Shown piece after piece: positions 1 to 12,030 of a stretch of 64,000 bases of DNA. Each line of letters opens with the position of its first letter. Position 1 is the stretch's first letter. The translations under genes and the position numbers were made by a program. The stretch is from Gigantopelta aegis (lineage: Eukaryota > Mollusca > Gastropoda > Neomphalida > Peltospiridae): NCBI RefSeq assembly GCF_016097555.1, contig NC_054708.1:21611939-21675938 (forward strand), in the 5' to 3' direction. The notes under the pieces were generated by a model. It searched no databases. It saw nothing but the letters and a program-made list of their open reading frames with translations, and was not told where the DNA came from.

Positions 1-250
1 TGGCATAAGTCATATGGTTAAGGACCACACATATAATGAGACAAGAAACTGTAAATCTGTGGGCTACTCTTTTTCGGTTTGCAACAAGACATCTTTTATA
101 TGCACCATCCCATAGATAGGATAGTACATACCACGGCCTTTGTTACGTCAGTTGTGGAGCACTGACTGGAACGAGAAATAGCCCAAATGGGCCCACCGAT
201 TGCGCTTCGCGTGAGCGCTTTACCACTGGACTGAGTCCCGCACCAAAAGA
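1..250 (-). repeat. tRNA-derived SINE, family S1 (cut by window edge)
   Basis: The copy reads tail to head on the plus strand. It contains the family landmarks 'catatggttaaggaccacac', 'gcaccatccca' and 'gagcgctttaccactgg'. The last of these is the reverse complement of a pol III A-box-like sequence (tagcccagtggtaaagcgctc in better copies). The tail end lies outside the window. S1 here means: tRNA-like head, a shared middle, and a tail ending in gttaaataaaacatttc. Confidence 0.8.
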
Positions 251-429
251 CATCGGAATCTTGATAAGAATTTTGAGGATGGGTTAACTAGCAGTTCTCC
301 AAGGCACCCTGGAGTAAAGTAGAAAAGAACGGAAATAAATATTTAACATCACCTCAGTTACATTTTAAACCACAGCTGTTGGATGTCTATCTGTTTATAT
401 ATAACTTTCGTCAAGACACGGAGAAAGAA

Positions 430-565
430 AAACAGTAAGAGTGAAGAAATCCGCGGTCGTCACATTGGCTATTCCTATAGAGACACAAAACCAGCAAGGG
501 ATATTTTATATGTAGCTTTCCACAGGCAGGACAGCACATACCACAGCATTTCATCTACAAGTCAT
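430..565 (-). repeat. SINE fragment
   Basis: This is an internal SINE piece with 'agcaagggatattttatatg' and 'caggacagcacataccac'. The tRNA-like head is missing. A 78-codon reading frame over it (383-619) is a by-product of the repeat. Confidence 0.6.
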
Positions 566-1417
566 CTAAAACGACACTGTATGTTTGAAGCAAAATTAGT
601 AATAGAGGTTTCTAAGTAGTTGCAGTAAGTTAAAGTTATATGAAATCAATTTCCGTTAGCATTCGTAAAAGATCACAATGTCATGATATCCTTGGAACAT
701 AGATACATACATATATACGTATATATGTTTATAAATTTGTCTAGCCTGAAATCATTTCAATGCAATTACTGAAGATTGGTTGATTCAGGAGATAGCTTGA
801 TGATCTGGTGGTCTAGCATACATGTGGCAAAAAAAGGAGAAAAGATCCCCATGAGCCAAAATCAATCCCAATAGCAATTTGCCCTATTTTTGATGACTGC
901 AGTATGATATCACATCTTATACTGTATCGCATAACATTCAAATCTCATATCACTTCATTTCGTATTTTATATATATATTACAAGATTCGCGTTCCTCTCG
1001 CTGTTCTGTGTGTATATATAATGTATTGTTTGGCTGTAATGAAGGAAGAATCAAATGGTTTTTCAGAAATTAGTTTAACTAATCATTCTTCTCTTCAGAG
1101 ACTTCACATTTCAACTATTGACAAATTTTGCAGATGGTTTGGGACCCTGTTATTTCGTGCTCAGGAACATTTTCCCGCGGGTATACACTAGTATTATACA
1201 CACACGTCATTTATCGTGCATTTAGTGTTAAAAATGATTTCCCAAAAATATATTTTACAATTCATATCCGTATTTGGGTAGTGGATATATTTTATATGTA
1301 GTATGCAGGCGAGTATGTTCATTTACATATCGTGGGGCACGAACTGGGAGAGAAAATAATTAATCGAAAACGATCAGTTGCACCTGAGGCGAGCGCTCTA
1401 ACAATGACCTGCATAAG
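566..1417. other. Unassigned intergenic sequence
   Basis: AT-rich sequence. A 95-codon frame at 904-1191 (plus) has low-complexity composition and no recognisable motif, so I do not call it a gene. Confidence 0.5.
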
Positions 1418-1745
1418 AAAGGAAGGAAATGTTTTATTTAACGACACGCTCAGCACATTTTATTTACGGTTATATGGCGTCGAACATATATGGTTAAGGA
1501 TCACATAGATATTGAGAGAGGAAACCCGCTGTCGCCACTTCATGGGTTATTCTTTTCGATTAGCAGCAAGGGATCTTTTATATGCACCATCCCACAGACA
1601 GGATAGTGCATACCACAGCCTTTTTTACACCAGCTGTGGAACACTTGCTGGAACGAGAAATATCTCAATGGGCCCACAGACGGGAATCGATCCTAGATCG
1701 ATCGTGCATCGAGCGAGCGCTGTACGACCTACACAAAAGGACACG
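1418..1745 (-). repeat. SINE, family S1
   Basis: Nearly full copy. It starts with the tail 'ggaaatgttttatttaacg', runs through 'gttatatggcgtcgaacata' and 'cagcaagggatcttttata', and ends in the head with a B-box-like 'cgatcctagatcgatcg' and 'catcgagcgagcgct'. Confidence 0.85.
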
Positions 1746-2561
1746 TACGGTATCAAACATAGGTGCGCTAACATCATAATCTAAGTTAGGTAGGTATTAA
1801 GGTAGTTAGTTAAAGATAAATGCTCCACAATGGCGGGCTTCAATTCATCGTAACCGGCTGGTCGTAACCCCACCCAAAAATGCCACCTCTGTGCGTTTCG
1901 TAATGACATGACACTCGAAAGTTGCTACGCATTGTCTAAAATCATGAGTCGAGAAACCCTATTCGTTTTTATTATAAAGCTGGGGGTCTTTCAAATATTA
2001 AATGAGATAACCGGCTTTTGGTCGTTTTACCTTCTGTACTTGTATATAAGTATTTAGATAACGGTCGTTAGAGGGACATGCCATTGGCGGATCCGGAGGG
2101 GATTGACAGGGGTTCATTGATCCCTCAAAGCCCGTTTGAAATGCCCTTTTTAATGACTTTTGGATGGGGGTCTTTTTAATCATAGTTCATCATTTACATT
2201 ATACAACACCAAATTACCTTGAAAACGCATGTCTCACCATTTACAAAAAAATATACAGGGAGCATGCCTCTGAACACCCCTACAAATATTGCTCCCTTTG
2301 GAACTCGGCTAATTTGCCTTCAAACTCAAATTTCCCTTTTAATGATTTTGTTACCCGCCTTCTTACATATTCCTGGATCCGCCTCTGTAAGCTAGACAAA
2401 CGTTTGCACCAACTAATGGATATCATTTATCTGCTTGAATGTTTTTGCTATACGTTATGTATGTAATATAAATATACCAATGGAATGTTAAAGGGAATTG
2501 TTGTTTTTTTCATATTGAGTATATTTCCATTGATGTATGACAATACATAAGAATCAGTTTG
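1746..2561. other. Unassigned intergenic sequence
   Basis: No gene or repeat recognised. The 100-codon frame at 2164-2466 (plus) shows no family motif and no clear splice context. Confidence 0.4.
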
Positions 2562-2730
2562 TTTTTGGTTAACGACACCACTAGAGCTCGGCTCTTGAAT
2601 GTCAAATTTTGAGTCTTAGAGAGGAAACCCGCTTCATTTTTTTCCCCTATTAGTAGCAAGTGATATTTTGTATGCACCGTCCCATAGACAGGATAGCACA
2701 AACTACGGTATTTGATATATATATATATAT

Positions 2731-2766
<36 letters not shown>

Positions 2767-2800
2767 CAGTAGTGGTGAACTGACAGGAATGAAACAATAC
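2562..2800 (-). repeat. SINE, family S2 fragment with (TA)n microsatellite
   Basis: It starts with the S2 tail 'ttaacgacaccactagagct' and continues into 'tgcaccgtcccatagacagg'. A TA/TATA microsatellite occupies about 2716-2762 inside the copy. Short frames of alternating Tyr and Ile here are translations of that microsatellite. Confidence 0.7.
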
Positions 2801-5220
2801 ATCGAAGGTCATTGCATACACGCTGAATGTATGTGCTATTAATGTAAAATAGTACCATCTGTGGTGGGTGCAAATATTATCAATACGAATCGTAATCTAA
2901 CTGACAATAGCCAGTGATCAGACAGTATACGGTAATGGAGTTCTCGTTAACGCGAAACCGAAATTTCAACTACCAATACTATCACTCACACACACCCCTA
3001 ATCACCTCTTTTCACGCATTGTTTCGAGACCGTGTATCAACTTAATCGTAGTGTGTACACAACCTTTCCGTCGAACGAGTGTATTTTATCAGTCCGACCC
3101 GCATGCTGAAAATATGAGGAAGTTTTCGCATCCGGCCCGCGGCATGATTGGTTGAAAAACAAAGTTATCTTGGAATGCCGTGCGATCATCCCAATCTTTG
3201 CTCTGTTGCATCATCCACCGAACTGAGCGTGATGTCTAGCCTCGGTCGCGTCCCGGAGCCTCAAAACGTTGTTCCAAGATCTCCGATTCTGAACGTAATC
3301 TGACTGAAGCCAAATAAAGCAACAGATACCACATAAAAAGAGCAAAATTCCTTGCGATCTTTATGCCGAAGACACCTTTTGGTGTAATGAGCGATATGGA
3401 CCTAAAAGGCGACCACCAACAGCTTTGGCTGAGTCTTCGAATACTAGCAATTGCTGAAATTAATAGATAAAATTCAGTTCATTTAACCAGGGTTGTTGTT
3501 ACAGTGAATGTAGCTCGCATCTCTCCCTAAAACAAGATGCAATGGAAACTAAAGTGATAACCAAAAAAATGCAAATTCGTATGATCAACTCGTTGACTGA
3601 ACAAATATATTGTTGCATACATTAGATACGTGTATTATATACAAATGAAATGGCTGGCTGGCTAATTTTAACATGCTCATATACCACAAAGGTTTTGAGC
3701 ATGTCAGGGGCTTGACTCGGGATAGAAAATGAAATGGGAACTACTTATCCAACTTACTTCTAATTACAAATAGAGTAAACGCTCTATATCTCGAAAGTTG
3801 CTAATGTCAGCCAGTACGTTTGAGATACGGGTACATTTGAGACAACCCCCTTGTTAATAAAATAATAAAAATAAAACAAAATGAAAATCACTGTAAATTG
3901 GCATAGTGGCATTTGAACTCCCGTCAAATCCATTGGTTGAATCAATTTGTGTTTGCTTATTTTGCTTTAATGAAAAATATGTTTCAACTTCGAGAAAAAA
4001 TATACAAAATCTGTAGTAAATATGTCATTTAGGACCACAAAAGTTTTCTCTTTTTTTACAAAGCCGAAAGCAACGTGGGTGTGGGGAACAGGAATTGTAA
4101 ATATACTCTGCACATCACGGAATTGTGTTGTATTGTATGCTAACTTACAGTGGTTTAATGGTGAATGTTGAACGTTATTGGATATGCCTCCATCCTCTTC
4201 CCTTGCTACCTAGCTACGGCACTGAAATCATAAACGTTCAATGTATACCCAATACCTCAAATACCATGCCTTAGAAAAAAAATACCGACAGGTTTGTATC
4301 AAAATTGCCTTAAGTGCAAAAGGTTTCACTTGAAAAAAAAGTAATCAGAAATTACAATACGATACCGTGACAATACAATATGTTCCTGGGTGGATGGTGC
4401 ACTCTTTGCTACTTTACCAACAGCTTTGGGGGCTTTCCTACTGTGCATTATACGCTGTTAACAGCGTCTGTAATGGCAAATGCACTAAACAAACAATGGA
4501 GCCATCTCCAGATAAGACACTTGAGTGTCTCACTCTTGGCGATTTAGCCAGCAGCTAGGAAACGTTTTACTTTGGGTTGTTGAAAGACAACATTGAAATA
4601 GGATGTATTTTGTCTTTTAACAAAACAAATTCTGTTTGGTGGTTGTCAGATAGGACAAAAGATGGCAGATTTGTGAGCCACGCCTAGTTTGTTACAAATG
4701 AGTGATGGAGAGGGGGAGGGGAGGGGAGGGCAGGGGGACGTTCCGTCTGTTTTAATCGGAATTTGAAGTTCATTTGCTGGACAAGGTAAGTCCAGATCAA
4801 AACCTTTTGCCCCTAGGTGACAGTTATTGACAAAACACACCTGCTGTTCCTTTTAATGTTTCTTGCAGTTGAAATTAGTACAGCTACGTGTAGGTAGGGA
4901 TTGTATATGCAGACATCATGCAATCAGTGGAAGCGGCGTGAGCTGTTTCTAAACAGATTTGTGGGTACGCCTGCCAGCTCCTTTCTCTGTCTGAAACAAT
5001 GGTCTTAATAAAAGCTCGAAGACACTATTTCCGTTCCTTTAAATGTTCATTGTTTGCCATAATGAAAGTCTGCTAACTTTCAAATGTGTTTTGTTGGTGT
5101 AATCATTCAGATACTGATAGTTTCCCTAACCCCACCCATATATTTTTGCCGGAATCCTCCCATCAGTCTACTTGGCAGATATGGTATTATTATTGTTTTT
5201 AAGTTTCGACCTATTTTTCA
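2801..5220. other. Unassigned intergenic sequence
   Basis: Mostly unique-looking sequence with no supported gene. It holds a G-rich tract at 4691-4740. A 35-codon frame at 3363-3470 (plus) starts MPKTPFGVMSDM; it is too short to judge and I recognise no family. Confidence 0.4.
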
Positions 5221-5515
5221 GCTGAGTGCTCGCCCGAGGTGCTTGCGTCGCAGGATGAAACCACCTCGGTGGATCCATTCAGCTGATTGGGGTTTTCCTC
5301 GTTCCAACCAGTGCACAACAATTGGTCAAAGTCCCTGGTATGTGTTTTCCTGTTTGTGGTATAGTGCATATAAAATACCCCTTCCTGCTAATGAAAAAAA
5401 AATGAAGCGGGTTTCCCCTGATGACTACGTGTCCAAATTACCAACTGTTTGACATCCAACAGCCGATAATTAATTAATCAATGTGCTCTAGTGGTGTTGT
5501 TAAATAAAACAAAAC
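5221..5515 (+). repeat. SINE, S2-type with alternative head
   Basis: Plus-strand copy whose head ('gagtgctcgcccgaggtgct') resembles the one at 46983 rather than the usual S2 head. It continues with 'cagtgcacaac' and 'agtgcatataaaatacccc' and ends with the S2 tail 'gtgctctagtggtgttgtta' followed by aataaaacaaaact. Confidence 0.75.
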
Positions 5516-7140
5516 TTTAACGTTTATAAAAGTAATTCAAGTAGTGGTAGCATTGCAACCGACGACATTTGGCTCAACAAAGCTTTCAGCGCTTGGCATT
5601 CCGTTCATCAAAGATCTTAACACTGACTTTACATTATTTTTTGTTCTGGATTCACTAACATGTTGCGGGTAGCGGGTTTCACAATGTACACGTATGTCAT
5701 TTCACAGTCACGGATTAAACAACCTACTGAGATGTCAAACCAAAAGAGTTTGTTTTTCCTTTCCAACATCAAGCGTCATCAGATATCTTTTTTCTAACCT
5801 TACGAAATGTTTAGTATACATATAACAAATGCGTTTGTTGGTATGTGTAAGTATAAACCTATAATTACTACTACCTTCTTCGGTTAATAAATTGTCGGCT
5901 GTCTTTTACCTTAAAGACACGTTGCCCAAATTTTCCCAGGCGGCATAAGCTTCTGAAATGAAGGAATGCTTCTCGAGTTAGAGCAAGGAAATCCGCTACA
6001 AGTTCAAAGGTCTTGCAGTACTGACTAACACAAGACTATAATCCCCCGTGCGTCTCCCGCTACACTCCCCTTTATTTCACTCTGCGATCAGTTTACATAA
6101 TTAAACACCACCCTCCTCGCGAAGCGGGGACCTTCAAACATTTCAAGCATCTCCATAGAATTGAGAACAAAACTCTTGAGTCCTCGTAATCAATCAGCAA
6201 ACAGGACGTTTTTGGTGTTGTCCCCTTCACGCCGAGATTGAATGTCCGTCTGCTCGTAGGCTCGCACTAATAGCGCCTCATCCCATTCACGCCTCGGAGT
6301 GTACTTTTAATTACAAGAAACTAAACACGACAAACGCGGGAACACTGGGCTTAACAACTTGTTAGGACATTCCCCCAAGGCCGCCGGTTTTTTGGCAATT
6401 CCTCTTTCACCTTTGTTAAATGGCTCGTGTGTGTGGTACCTTTGTGCTTCAATTGGCCGGAATGATTTGCATTGTAGACGGGGATTACACCAGTAGATCG
6501 GGATTGCCTCGGTACACACGGAACCAAACAAAAATGAAAAGTGACAATTCAGATCGTGCGTGGAATTAGCAAATTACAACTTCGGGGTCGAAATGTGAAT
6601 GGCGGACAAGACAATTGTAACTTCTAGTATTCGAATGAAAGCACGTCAACATTGACCGAGACGCTCTCGCTGGCAGTTTTCAAAGATGAAAGACAGCTGA
6701 CGTGTTGGAATATTCTGATTATTTTTAAACATTCAAACCATGCTAAGAAGGATATTTGTTCGAAGACCACATCACTATTAATTGCGACACCCGTGCTTTT
6801 TATGATTAATATTACTTTGTCTAGAGAATGAGCTAAAAAGTCCTTGCGCTAAACATCAAGGGTATCTTTATATATACTTTACTACAAAGAGAATAGCACA
6901 TACAGGTATTTACGGTACATGACATTATGTATGTGCGTGTGCGCGTGCGTGTGTGCGAGCGCGTTTCCCCATCTTGTATAAGACAGTACATACCACGGTC
7001 TTTGATTAACTAGTCACGTGCGCAGAAATATTAGCAGGCGGGTAAGGGGGTTCTAGACCGTGGTGAGCGAAGTTTATAGGGATATTCGAGACATGCTCCC
7101 TCGAAAAATGTATTTGAAAAAAAGAACCCAACATTTTTGC
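5516..7140. other. Unassigned intergenic sequence
   Basis: No repeat family or gene recognised. A 74-codon minus frame at 6307-6531 lies in a stretch somewhat richer in CpG than its surroundings but shows no motif that I know. Confidence 0.4.
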
Positions 7141-7170
7141 TTCCGGGGGGGGGGGGAGGGGGGGGGGTCC
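7141..7170. repeat. G-homopolymer tract
   Basis: A near-continuous run of G. Proline- and glycine-rich frames on the minus strand here are artefacts of the run. Confidence 0.8.
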
Positions 7171-7725
7171 ACCCCCGACCTGAATACACCTGTGGACAGG
7201 GACAACAGAGTCTATTGAAAGCACTCTTCCAGTGACTGTGCACGGTTGTCAAAATGTATACCGCACAATAAAATTCAATACTTAACATCAAGAAGTGAAA
7301 CATGAAGGATATCTCTTCTTAGCGATGTTTGCACCCATCACCGTTAGCTTCGACTTACAGAATACATGTAGTTCCCAGGTACAATTTTTTTTTTTTAAAT
7401 CTCTCAGATCTACTCTACAATGGATGATAACTCACTGGCATTATTTCCGTCAATGAAGTGCATGTTTTTGATGTTTACATAAACAATATAGATAACATGA
7501 TTAGAATTAAAGAACTCTTTGTTTGTTTTCTTGTCATGTCTTGCTGCCCCAGCAAGTCTTCAGCGGAGTTCATAAATTACGTTTTGCATTCACGAGATGC
7601 CCGTTTGGCAAATCTGGATATACTCAGACTTATTTATATCTTACTCGTTAACAATGCAAATTAGAAAATGGTCTTTTGAACCCTCCACAAAACTACATGT
7701 GTATTGTGAATAGTGTACGGTCTAC

Positions 7726-7736
7726 CTTTTTTTTTT

Positions 7737-7767
<31 letters not shown>
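7726..7767. repeat. T-run followed by G-run
   Basis: About 18 T followed by about 20 G. Assembly length in such runs is uncertain. Confidence 0.85.
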
Positions 7768-7813
7768 AAATGACTGATGTTTTAAATTTAATGTTTTTGT
7801 TTGAATACAGTGT

Positions 7814-8330
7814 CAGGGCTTCTAGAATGTTTATACTATCCACTAGCCATGGCATCAGTGATTTAATAAATTTACTAGCCACGATTAAAAATTCACTAGC
7901 CCTGGCATCAGTGATTTAATAAATTTACTAGCCACGATTAAAAATTCACTAGCCCTGGCATCAGTGATTTAATAAATTTACTAGCCACGATTAAAAATTC
8001 ACTAGCCCTGGCATCAGTGATTTAATAAATTTACTAGCCACGATTAAAAATTCACTAGCCCTGGCATCAGTGATTTAATAAATTTACTAGCCACGATTAA
8101 AAATTCACTAGCCCTGGCATCAGTGATTTAATAAATTTACTAGCCACGATTAAAAATTCACTAGCCCTACTTTACTTTAAGTTAATACAATTTTACTAAA
8201 TAATAGTAATAATCACATATGTCACCTAAAAACGGGTTATTTGTATTTACAAAATTGACGTAACTGCAACATTTCATAATTTTTTGTTCACGATCTATTT
8301 ACTAGCCCAACATTGAATATCACAAGAAGC
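7814..8330. mobile_element. Inverted-repeat element, CAGGGCTTCTAG family, expanded by a tandem array
   Basis: It begins CAGGGCTTCTAGAATG and shares 'ccactagcc', 'gccctactttactttaag' and 'tactagcccaacattgaat' with copies at 39595-39937 (opposite orientation) and 62644-63017. The right end is degraded, so the end coordinate is approximate. The copy is longer than its relatives because of the 53-bp array it contains. Confidence 0.7.
7850..8168. repeat. 53-bp tandem repeat, six copies
   Basis: Units start with 'tggcatcagtgatttaataa' at 7850, 7903, 7956, 8009, 8062 and 8115, an exact 53-bp period. They are nearly identical, so the expansion is recent. The unit corresponds to sequence present once in the related element at 62644. 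Confidence 0.95.
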
Positions 8331-8591
8331 ACCGAGTGCAAATGATTTCTCCTAGCCCCATAGCCGATGATTGTGCGCATACTTTCCCAAGCAGACCTTC
8401 TTTGGTTCCTGTTCGATGGCGAGTTGTCCTGAATTGCAGTAGCTAGCAAGGTCGATCGATTTACATCTCCATATCTCTATCTTTCTCGTCCCCACCCCCC
8501 CCCCCCCCCCACACACACACACGCACATATTAAGTGCCAGTCTATATTGATAGAAAGAAATAAGGGAACACGCAAATAGTAACAGACAATA

Positions 8592-8623
8592 AAGAAAGAA
8601 AGAAATGTTTTATTTAACGATGC
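8592..8623 (-). repeat. SINE, family S3, tail half (split copy)
   Basis: Tail 'gaaatgttttatttaacgat' is interrupted after 'gatgc'. It resumes at 9766 with 'actcaacatattttatggcg'. The two pieces form one SINE broken by the 8624-9760 insertion. Confidence 0.85.
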
Positions 8624-9760
8624 TGTCACGGGGATCCTATAATACCCGTAACTGAATAAAACACGATTATCCAAATATCTTTCCTAACTGTATATCTATT
8701 AGATCTCTCTGTAACTGGCAGTTCAAAACCCGCGTGGCTCGTCTGGGTATGATCAGAGATAAGATCTTATATAAAGTATATGTTATTATAGCACGTTTAG
8801 TTCACTAGAAAACACAACAAAAACACAATACACTTTGGAATCTGTATTAATACGCTGACAAATGTACTGCCGCAGTAGTTAATTAACAACAACAAAATAA
8901 TAACAACCCAGAACTAATCACTTAATTAGTTAATCACTAGGTGTCTAGTTTACACAATATTCTAATCACTTCACCGTGACACAACACCCACACGTGTGAT
9001 AATTGAGAAATGCTGCCAGGGGAACGTAATTAATAAAGGAATTACAACTCTATTCCTAACTGGTTAATTTTTAATTAACCTGTAACTACTCATTCAGTAA
9101 CCTTGTAATACAGACTTAATACTGGTACCTATCACAATAAAGACAATAACATACAGTTTACCTAGGTCCTCTAGGATGACCGGCTAAGCTTTATTAATTT
9201 TAGCACAGTGAAGCCTACAATTTACTTCGTCAGTTTACCGGAAACACTGTCTAAATAATATTGGTATAATACAGTATTAAAATATTTTAAGTCACATCAA
9301 TCACATCAAGGTTATACAACAGAGCAGAAATAAATATTTACCAGTCCAAACGGACTAACGTTCCCAGGTGGCCCTCCAATATGTTTCTCCTCGATATCTC
9401 TAAAACCCTAGCTATTTATTATAAAGCCGAATATCGCCTGGGGACACATAGCGGTACTGAATCTTACAAGTGATATTTCCACAGCGACCAAGACGGCAAT
9501 TTTCTCTTAGATGGCCAGACTTACTGTCGCCTAGTCGCCAAAATCACGGACGTAAAAACCGCACTCGCGGAGGTATTATGTAACTACTGGCCACATGGCC
9601 TCTGCAACTGGTCTGGGTGTGTATTAGAGGGTACGGTCGCGCGGAGGTATTACGTAACAAAGCCCATCTGGTCTTAAGTGCATATTGGGACTGCACACGG
9701 CCCTCTAAAACAATTAATATCGCCACAGGCGAAAAGAAATTAAGAGCATGTTCCGTCACA
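8624..9760. mobile_element. 1,137-bp TG...CA insertion with 5-bp target duplication, probable solo LTR
   Basis: The element starts TGTCACGG and ends CCGTCACA (terminal inverted TGTCACGG/TGTGACGG). It is flanked by identical GATGC at 8619-8623 and 9761-9765 and cleanly splits a SINE. TG...CA ends, a short imperfect inverted repeat, a 5-bp duplication, a length typical of an LTR and no coding capacity suggest a solo LTR of a Gypsy-type element. A TATA-like 'cttatataaagtata' lies near 8766. A non-autonomous DNA transposon with TGT...ACA ends is the alternative. Orientation is not determined. Confidence 0.7.
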
Positions 9761-10110
9761 GATGCACTCAACATATTTTATGGCGTCAGACATATGGTTA
9801 AGGACCAAACAGATTTTGAGAGGAAACCCGCTGTCGCCACTACATGGGCTACTCTTTTCGATTAGCAGCAAGGTATCTTTTATTTGCGCTTCCAACGGGC
9901 AGGATAGCACAAACCATGGCCTTTGGTGAACCAGTTATGGATCACTGGTCGGTGCAAGTGGTTTACACCTACCCATTGAGCCTTGCGGAGCGCTCACTCA
10001 GGGTTTGGAGTCGGTATTTGGATTACAAATCCCATGCCTCGACTGGGATCCAATCCCAGTACCTACTAGCCTGTAGACCGATGGCCTAACCACGACGCCA
10101 CCGAGGCCGG
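9761..10110 (-). repeat. SINE, family S3, body and head (split copy)
   Basis: Continuation of the copy begun at 8592. Read on the minus strand, its head runs from about 10110 as ccggcctcggtggcgtcgtgg and includes a B-box-like region near 'gggatccaatcccagtac'. S3 shares its tail with S1 but has a different head. Confidence 0.85.
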
Positions 10111-10531
10111 TTAACAAGACAATAATAGGGTTGTGCTATGGTTGACGGTGGTGAAGGTAAATTCTGTTCCTGGCAGTCTACTTGCTACCTCCTCTTCCTT
10201 CCTTTCGATAACATGAGACAACAGATCGAATATTTCTATCATTCTACAGGGTTTAGGATGAAGACCATAAAACTATTAATAATTTGGCGAATTTGCTAAG
10301 AAAATGTGTTGCCAAATTAATTTAGCCTAACGGCAAAAATGGCGTTACATTTTCAAATTAGCAATGAAATATAATCGCCATATTCCAACCTTAATTCGCA
10401 TTTAGCGAGCGATAGCTTAACCCTGGAAGTTCTATAGACAATAGTGATCATAGCAGTAGTTCCTGCATGAACTATTCCATAAATTGACTCATTTGTTAAA
10501 GCTTTAATTCATTCAACCTTGCCCACCAGGG
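10111..10531. other. Unassigned sequence
   Basis: AT-rich. 'ttggcgaatttgctaag' and 'atggcgttacatttt' recall sequence near 48055-48180, so this may be an old dispersed repeat. No gene seen. Confidence 0.3.
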
Positions 10532-10705
10532 GAGGGATCTGGCTCAGTCGGTAGTGCTTGGGTTGAATTCCGTCGATGACTTGTTTTAAACCATCCAACT
10601 GCTACAGCTGGAAATGGTATGTGCGGTCATGTGATCACTTGCTGCTAATGGCGGACCACGCGTCACTATTAACATCCAATAGACGGTGTCGTTAAAATTC
10701 AACTT
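10532..10705 (+). repeat. Short SINE variant
   Basis: Head 'ggctcagtcggtagtgcttg', then 'cacttgctgctaatgg' and the tail 'aacatccaatagacggtgtcgtta'. It is much shortened compared with S2. Confidence 0.6.
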
Positions 10706-10718
10706 ATCCACCCATTTT

Positions 10719-10945
10719 TTTTATTTAACGCTCTCAAGGACCATGCAAATGAGAGGAAACGTGCTGTTGCCACACATTATTTCTCCCGAATAGCAGCAAT
10801 GGATATTTTATATGTAGGACCAGACATGATAGTACATATCACAGGCGTTGTTCCACCAGTTATCTAGCATTGCCTCGAAGCAGAAATGACCACGTTGGTC
10901 CTACACCAATACGAGTGCTTTACCACTAGGCTAGGTTTCAGTAAG
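10719..10945 (-). repeat. Diverged SINE copy
   Basis: Starts 'tttatttaacgctctcaagg' and ends near 'gagtgctttaccactaggct'. Several internal deletions. Confidence 0.6.
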
Positions 10946-11463
10946 AATGTCGATACTGTGCATACGTATACCATCTTACCAACTTCTTTGTTGCCCAAAT
11001 TTCCACTGTTAAACTGATAAATATTTTTCAGTAGGGGAGAAGAGGCATCTTGCTCAAACATGAATTTGCTAAAATATTATAATGGCATGTATTTTAGAAT
11101 ACTGCAAGTGCCTTCTATCTCATGTTCGCAAACATGCCTCGAAGGTGGTTCACGTTTATTAATGTTATTCAAACCAATTTTCATTTCGCATTTGTGACTT
11201 CTATTTTTCTTTTCTTTTTAACCATAGTTCGACGCCCAGTGGCCGATGTATTTTTCGTGCTGGGGTGTCGTTAAACAGTTATTCATTCATTCAGAGACTT
11301 TTGTAATGAAGATTATTATTTTCCAAGGTACACTGTATGTGGGTTAAATTGGGATCAATACAGTGAATGGTTTTAAAATATTTTCTTGTAAAATCGTATC
11401 CAAGTTATACCTTTAGGAAAAGGGTAGTAGACATGTACTCGGTACATGTTAACATATCACAAT
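10946..11463. other. Mostly unassigned, small SINE-tail piece at 11228-11293
   Basis: The piece 'gtgctggggtgtcgttaaac' followed by (ATTC)n recurs at 24180-24226 and, diverged, at about 53670-53722. Otherwise nothing is recognised. Confidence 0.4.
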
Positions 11464-11640
11464 TTTGATTAGCAGCAAGGATCTTTTACATGGACCATCC
11501 CAGACAGGATAGTGCATACAATGGCCTTTGTTATACCAGTGGTGGAGCACTGGCTGGAATAAGAAGTAGCCCAATGGGCCCCAACGACTGGAATCGATCC
11601 TAGATCGACCGCACATCAGGCGAGCGCTCTCGGCTACTGG
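11464..11640 (-). repeat. SINE, tail-truncated copy
   Basis: Runs from 'gattagcagcaaggatctt' to the head 'catcaggcgagcgctct'. The tail part is absent. Confidence 0.7.
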
Positions 11641-11866
11641 ATGTCAAACATTTGGTAATTTTGAGTCTCAAGATAAGGTTTTCCTGTTAACATTTTTCCA
11701 TAATCTGCACAAGATGTTATTTGCCAAATGCAAGTAAACAACAATTCATTACTTCTGCAATAGGCTAGCTGACAAAGTATATTCCATCAATTAATATTAC
11801 AAGTAATACAAATATTTAATGGATAATCAATTATTGCATAATAAAACACAAAAAAGTGTCAGTTCC

Positions 11867-11872
11867 TTTATT
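11867..11872 (-). terminator. Candidate polyadenylation signal of the nucleoplasmin gene
   Basis: AATAAA on the minus strand (tttatt on plus), about 125 bp after the stop codon. It is the first good hexamer I see downstream; transcript data would be needed to confirm. Confidence 0.5.
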
Positions 11873-11994
11873 GACATTTGGTTCCAACATCAAAGTGTCA
11901 CATTTGTATTTGATGGGAATTTTATGAAGCACTATCACTAAATGTATGTACAACAGAAAATATGCAGCAGCAGATTTCATTCTTTACAATCCAT

Positions 11995-12030
11995 TCATTT
12001 CTTGGCCTTCTTTACAACTTTCTTCACAAC
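11995..12030 (-). CDS. Nucleoplasmin coding exon 10 (last)
   Basis: Acceptor 'tttttcag' then VVKKVVKKAKK and TGA. It encodes the basic end of the protein in 11 codons. Confidence 0.85.
   Translation of the reverse strand, partial: VVKKVVKKAKK

Noticed and set aside
6307..6531. 74-codon minus frame in a CpG-richer patch
   Set aside because: No recognisable domain, no splice partners and no further evidence of coding.
7850..8168. CRISPR-like array
   Set aside because: All 53 bp repeat without spacers; the array lies inside a small transposon.
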